Source of the DNA: Saprospiraceae bacterium
GTDB taxonomy: Bacteria; Bacteroidota; Bacteroidia; Chitinophagales; Saprospiraceae
Reading direction: 5' to 3'
NCBI GenBank assembly: GCA_014379065.1
Contig: JACMMM010000542.1
Location: 1 to 7,319 of the forward strand
DNA length: 7,319 bases
Shown here: piece by piece, positions 5,733 to 7,319 of the stretch
Layout of the letters: each line of letters opens with the position of its first letter
Position numbering within the stretch: the first letter of the stretch is position 1
The notes under the pieces: model-generated
What the model saw: only the letters and a program-made list of their open reading frames with translations
Databases searched by the model: none
Told to the model about the DNA's origin: nothing
Translations under genes and position numbers: made by a program

Positions 5733-6515
5733 ATGAAAATTCTGCTCATCGAAGACGAAAATGCCGCCGCCCGCCGCTTGGAAAAACTCCTCGCTGAGGT
5801 CGCGCCAAAAGCCACGGTGGTAGGCCGCCTGGACAGTGTGGAAGCCGCCATTGGGTGGTTTCAAACCAATTCACAACCCGACCTAATATTGCTCGATATT
5901 CACTTGGCCGACGGTTCGAGTTTTGAGATATTTGAACACGTCAAGGTCAAAAGCCCCGTCATTTTCACCACGGCTTACGACGAATATGCGCTCAAAGCCT
6001 TCAAGGTGAATGCGGTGGATTATTTGCTCAAGCCCATCAAAGTCAATGAGTTGGCAGAAGCCCTTGAAAAATACAAGCGGGTGTTCCAGCCGACTGCTCT
6101 TGCCGCTGATTATTCGGGCTTGCTCCAAACGTTGCGCCAACAGGAGGGCGGGCAATTCTACCTCCGCCGTATGCTCATTCGCTTCAGCAACAGCTTCCGG
6201 CTGGTGGACATGAGCGATGCGGCTTATTTCTACACGAAGGACAAAATCAGCTTCCTCGTGACGCGCAGCACCGCCAAACGATTCCCCATAGACTATCCGC
6301 TCGACAAGTTGGAGACCCTGCTCGATCCTGCTGTTTTTTTCCGCATCAATCGTCAGTTCATCATCAACGTGGCTGCCATAAAGGAAATGCACCCTTATTC
6401 CAAAAGCAGGGTCAAAGTAGACCTTGAACCGCCAACTGTGGATCTGGAGACCATCGTGAGCACGGAGCGGTCTGCGGAGTTTAAGAAGTGGTTGGTGGGG
6501 GAAGTTGAGGGTTGA
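5733..6515 (+). CDS. LytTR-family response regulator
   Basis: 260 residues. The receiver domain (about 1-115) has the acidic pair E7-D8, phospho-acceptor D55 in LILLDIHLADG, T80 in FTTAYDEYALKAF, and K100 in DYLLKPI, so all key residues are present. After a linker, the LytTR DNA-binding domain (about 143-255) shows FFRINRQFIINVAAI (202-216) and a C-terminal VSTERSAEFKKWL. LytTR proteins bind direct repeats upstream of target promoters; targets are unknown. The frame is open back to an ATG at 5625, but residues encoded there (VNSQQSTVNSQRST) are just translated heptad repeat, so MKILLIEDEN at 5733 is taken as the start. It is the evident partner of the LytS-type kinase, from which it is separated by the four-helix-bundle gene. 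No Shine-Dalgarno is visible; the heptad array forms the leader. Confidence 0.93.
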   Translation: MKILLIEDENAAARRLEKLLAEVAPKATVVGRLDSVEAAIGWFQTNSQPDLILLDIHLADGSSFEIFEHVKVKSPVIFTTAYDEYALKAFKVNAVDYLLKPIKVNELAEALEKYKRVFQPTALAADYSGLLQTLRQQEGGQFYLRRMLIRFSNSFRLVDMSDAAYFYTKDKISFLVTRSTAKRFPIDYPLDKLETLLDPAVFFRINRQFIINVAAIKEMHPYSKSRVKVDLEPPTVDLETIVSTERSAEFKKWLVGEVEG

Positions 6516-6524
6516 GGATGTTTA

Positions 6525-6608
6525 GGGTTTAGGGTTGAGATCGTTGAGGGCTTAGAGTTGAGATCGTTGAGCGAAGACCCTCAACGATCTCAACTCTAAA
6601 CCCTCAAC
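6525..6608. repeat. 29-bp inverted repeat with an overlapping 23-bp tandem repeat between convergent genes
   Basis: Positions 6543-6571 are inverted at 6580-6608 with 28 of 29 matches and an 8-bp spacer (CGAAGACC). The left arm also overlaps a tandem repeat: 6525-6548 and 6548-6571 match at 22 of 24 positions with a 23-bp period (shared core TTGAGATCGTTGAG). The unit thus occurs twice directly and once inverted. The element fills the gap between the response regulator stop (6513-6515) and the oxygenase stop (complement of 6604-6606) and extends 5 bp into the oxygenase gene. It could form a long hairpin and stop or stabilise both convergent transcripts, but there is no T-tract, so intrinsic termination is uncertain. 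Confidence 0.85.
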
Positions 6609-7319
6609 ATTTCCCCAATCCCATCGGAATTTTCATCCATTTTCCCAGCCAATGAAAAAAACGCCCCATCCATGTTGGGCTTTCCCCACGCGCCATCGCA
6701 ATCCGGTAATGCGCTTGATGGTATGCCGGGCTCCAGCGCAATGTTTTGGGAATCAAACGATAAGCCCATAAATAGCGCCGTTGAAATCGCTCCAACTTTA
6801 CTGCTGCGTCCCTGCTCACCGGGATGCCCAAACGTGCGCACAAAGGTTCGGGCAGCCAGCCAGTAGCCAGTAGATTTACCAGTTTTTTGGGTGCTCTTGG
6901 ATGCTGGACGATGGATTGTGCTACTTCGCGACAAGCATCGGTGCTGCCCAGCAAATTGCCCTCCAACATGGCATTGAAATAGGTCTCAAACGCTTTCAAA
7001 TCAACTGGGTACACCGCTTCTGGAATACCCAGTAAACGCGCGGCAATCTTACTTTCTTCATAAAATCGTTCCCGCCAATCGGGTGGCAAACCAGGCAGCG
7101 GCATACGTTCATATACCCGCAAAGTGGTGTCCGTAAGCGTGGCCAGTACCCACAAAAGCAGGTCTGGATTGGTGGCCGAATAAGCGCTTGGGGCTTCACC
7201 TCTTATAGCGGAGTGCATACGCCAGAGTCTTTGGGCGGTCTGCTCTGCTTGGGTTTTCGAGCCAAAATAAATCATGGCCATTGCGGCAAACGTGCGATAG
7301 CCTCGCCCAAGTGGATCGG
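6604..7319 (-). CDS. MpaB-family oxygenase (DUF2236), C-terminal part
   Basis: The frame is open to the right edge; the ATG at complement 7279-7281 is internal, because the codons before it read DPLGRGYRTFAA, which is family sequence. About 238 residues are visible. The region matches the DUF2236 / MpaB-like group, related to the catalytic domain of rubber oxygenase Lcp. It shows R-x-x-x-T (complement of 7303-7305 to 7291-7293), the helix AQRLWRMHSAIRG with a likely haem-ligand His (residue 23 from the internal ATG), and NPDLLLWVLATLTDTTLRVYERM. There, the residue often His in the LLLWVH motif is Leu46. The family uses b-type haem; known members cleave an isoprenoid side chain (MpaB, mycophenolic acid) or polyisoprene (Lcp). 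The substrate here is unknown. The tail is basic and aromatic (MGRFFHWLGKWMKIPMGLGKC). It is convergent with the response regulator. Confidence 0.82.
   Translation of the reverse strand, partial: DPLGRGYRTFAAMAMIYFGSKTQAEQTAQRLWRMHSAIRGEAPSAYSATNPDLLLWVLATLTDTTLRVYERMPLPGLPPDWRERFYEESKIAARLLGIPEAVYPVDLKAFETYFNAMLEGNLLGSTDACREVAQSIVQHPRAPKKLVNLLATGWLPEPLCARLGIPVSRDAAVKLERFQRRYLWAYRLIPKTLRWSPAYHQAHYRIAMARGESPTWMGRFFHWLGKWMKIPMGLGKC

Noticed and set aside
6596..6934. Alternative minus-strand frame of 112 codons inside the oxygenase gene
   Set aside because: It overlaps the frame with clear DUF2236 motifs and has no recognisable protein pattern.

Overview
The window looks like a piece of a Bacteroidota chromosome, most plausibly from the Saprospiria/Chitinophagia side of the phylum. 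This rests on gene content (two-component kinase with a double beta-propeller and Y_Y_Y domain, LytTR regulator, YceI-like protein, stand-alone four-helix-bundle protein), on the near absence of Shine-Dalgarno sites, and on intergenic DNA rich in short repeats. The genus cannot be fixed from the sequence alone.

Layout. At the left edge is the 3' end of a POT-family peptide transporter, followed by a degenerate REP-like patch, a strong terminator and a perfect 17-bp palindrome. A G-free run of CACCAAY heptads then leads directly into a GNAT acetyltransferase gene (438-902). Convergent to it, 5 bp away, is a small secreted, probably beta-rich protein of unknown function (908-1477, minus strand). 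Next come a YceI-like periplasmic protein (1655-2230) and, overlapping it by a TTGA start/stop, a 980-residue LytS-type sensor kinase (2227-5169). Its partner, a LytTR response regulator (5733-6515), lies 563 bp downstream. Between kinase and regulator sits an oppositely oriented four-helix-bundle (23S rRNA IVP-type) gene, flanked on each side by arrays of the same 7-bp unit in inverted orientation. At the right edge is the 3' part of an MpaB-family (DUF2236) oxygenase gene on the minus strand. It is separated from the regulator by a 29-bp inverted repeat and is open to the window edge.

How the genes work together. The YceI-like protein, kinase and regulator probably form one signalling unit. 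The kinase reads a periplasmic signal with 14 propeller repeats and Y_Y_Y, passes it through one membrane helix to a cytoplasmic LytS-type kinase, and phosphorylates the LytTR regulator at Asp55. The other genes have no evident functional link to it.

The most unusual feature is repeat architecture. There is an in-frame 63-bp double-hairpin palindrome inside the kinase propeller, inverted heptad arrays bracketing the gene that splits the kinase-regulator pair, and heptad arrays that run up to two different start codons. I see no defence system, CRISPR array, tRNA, rRNA or intact insertion sequence.
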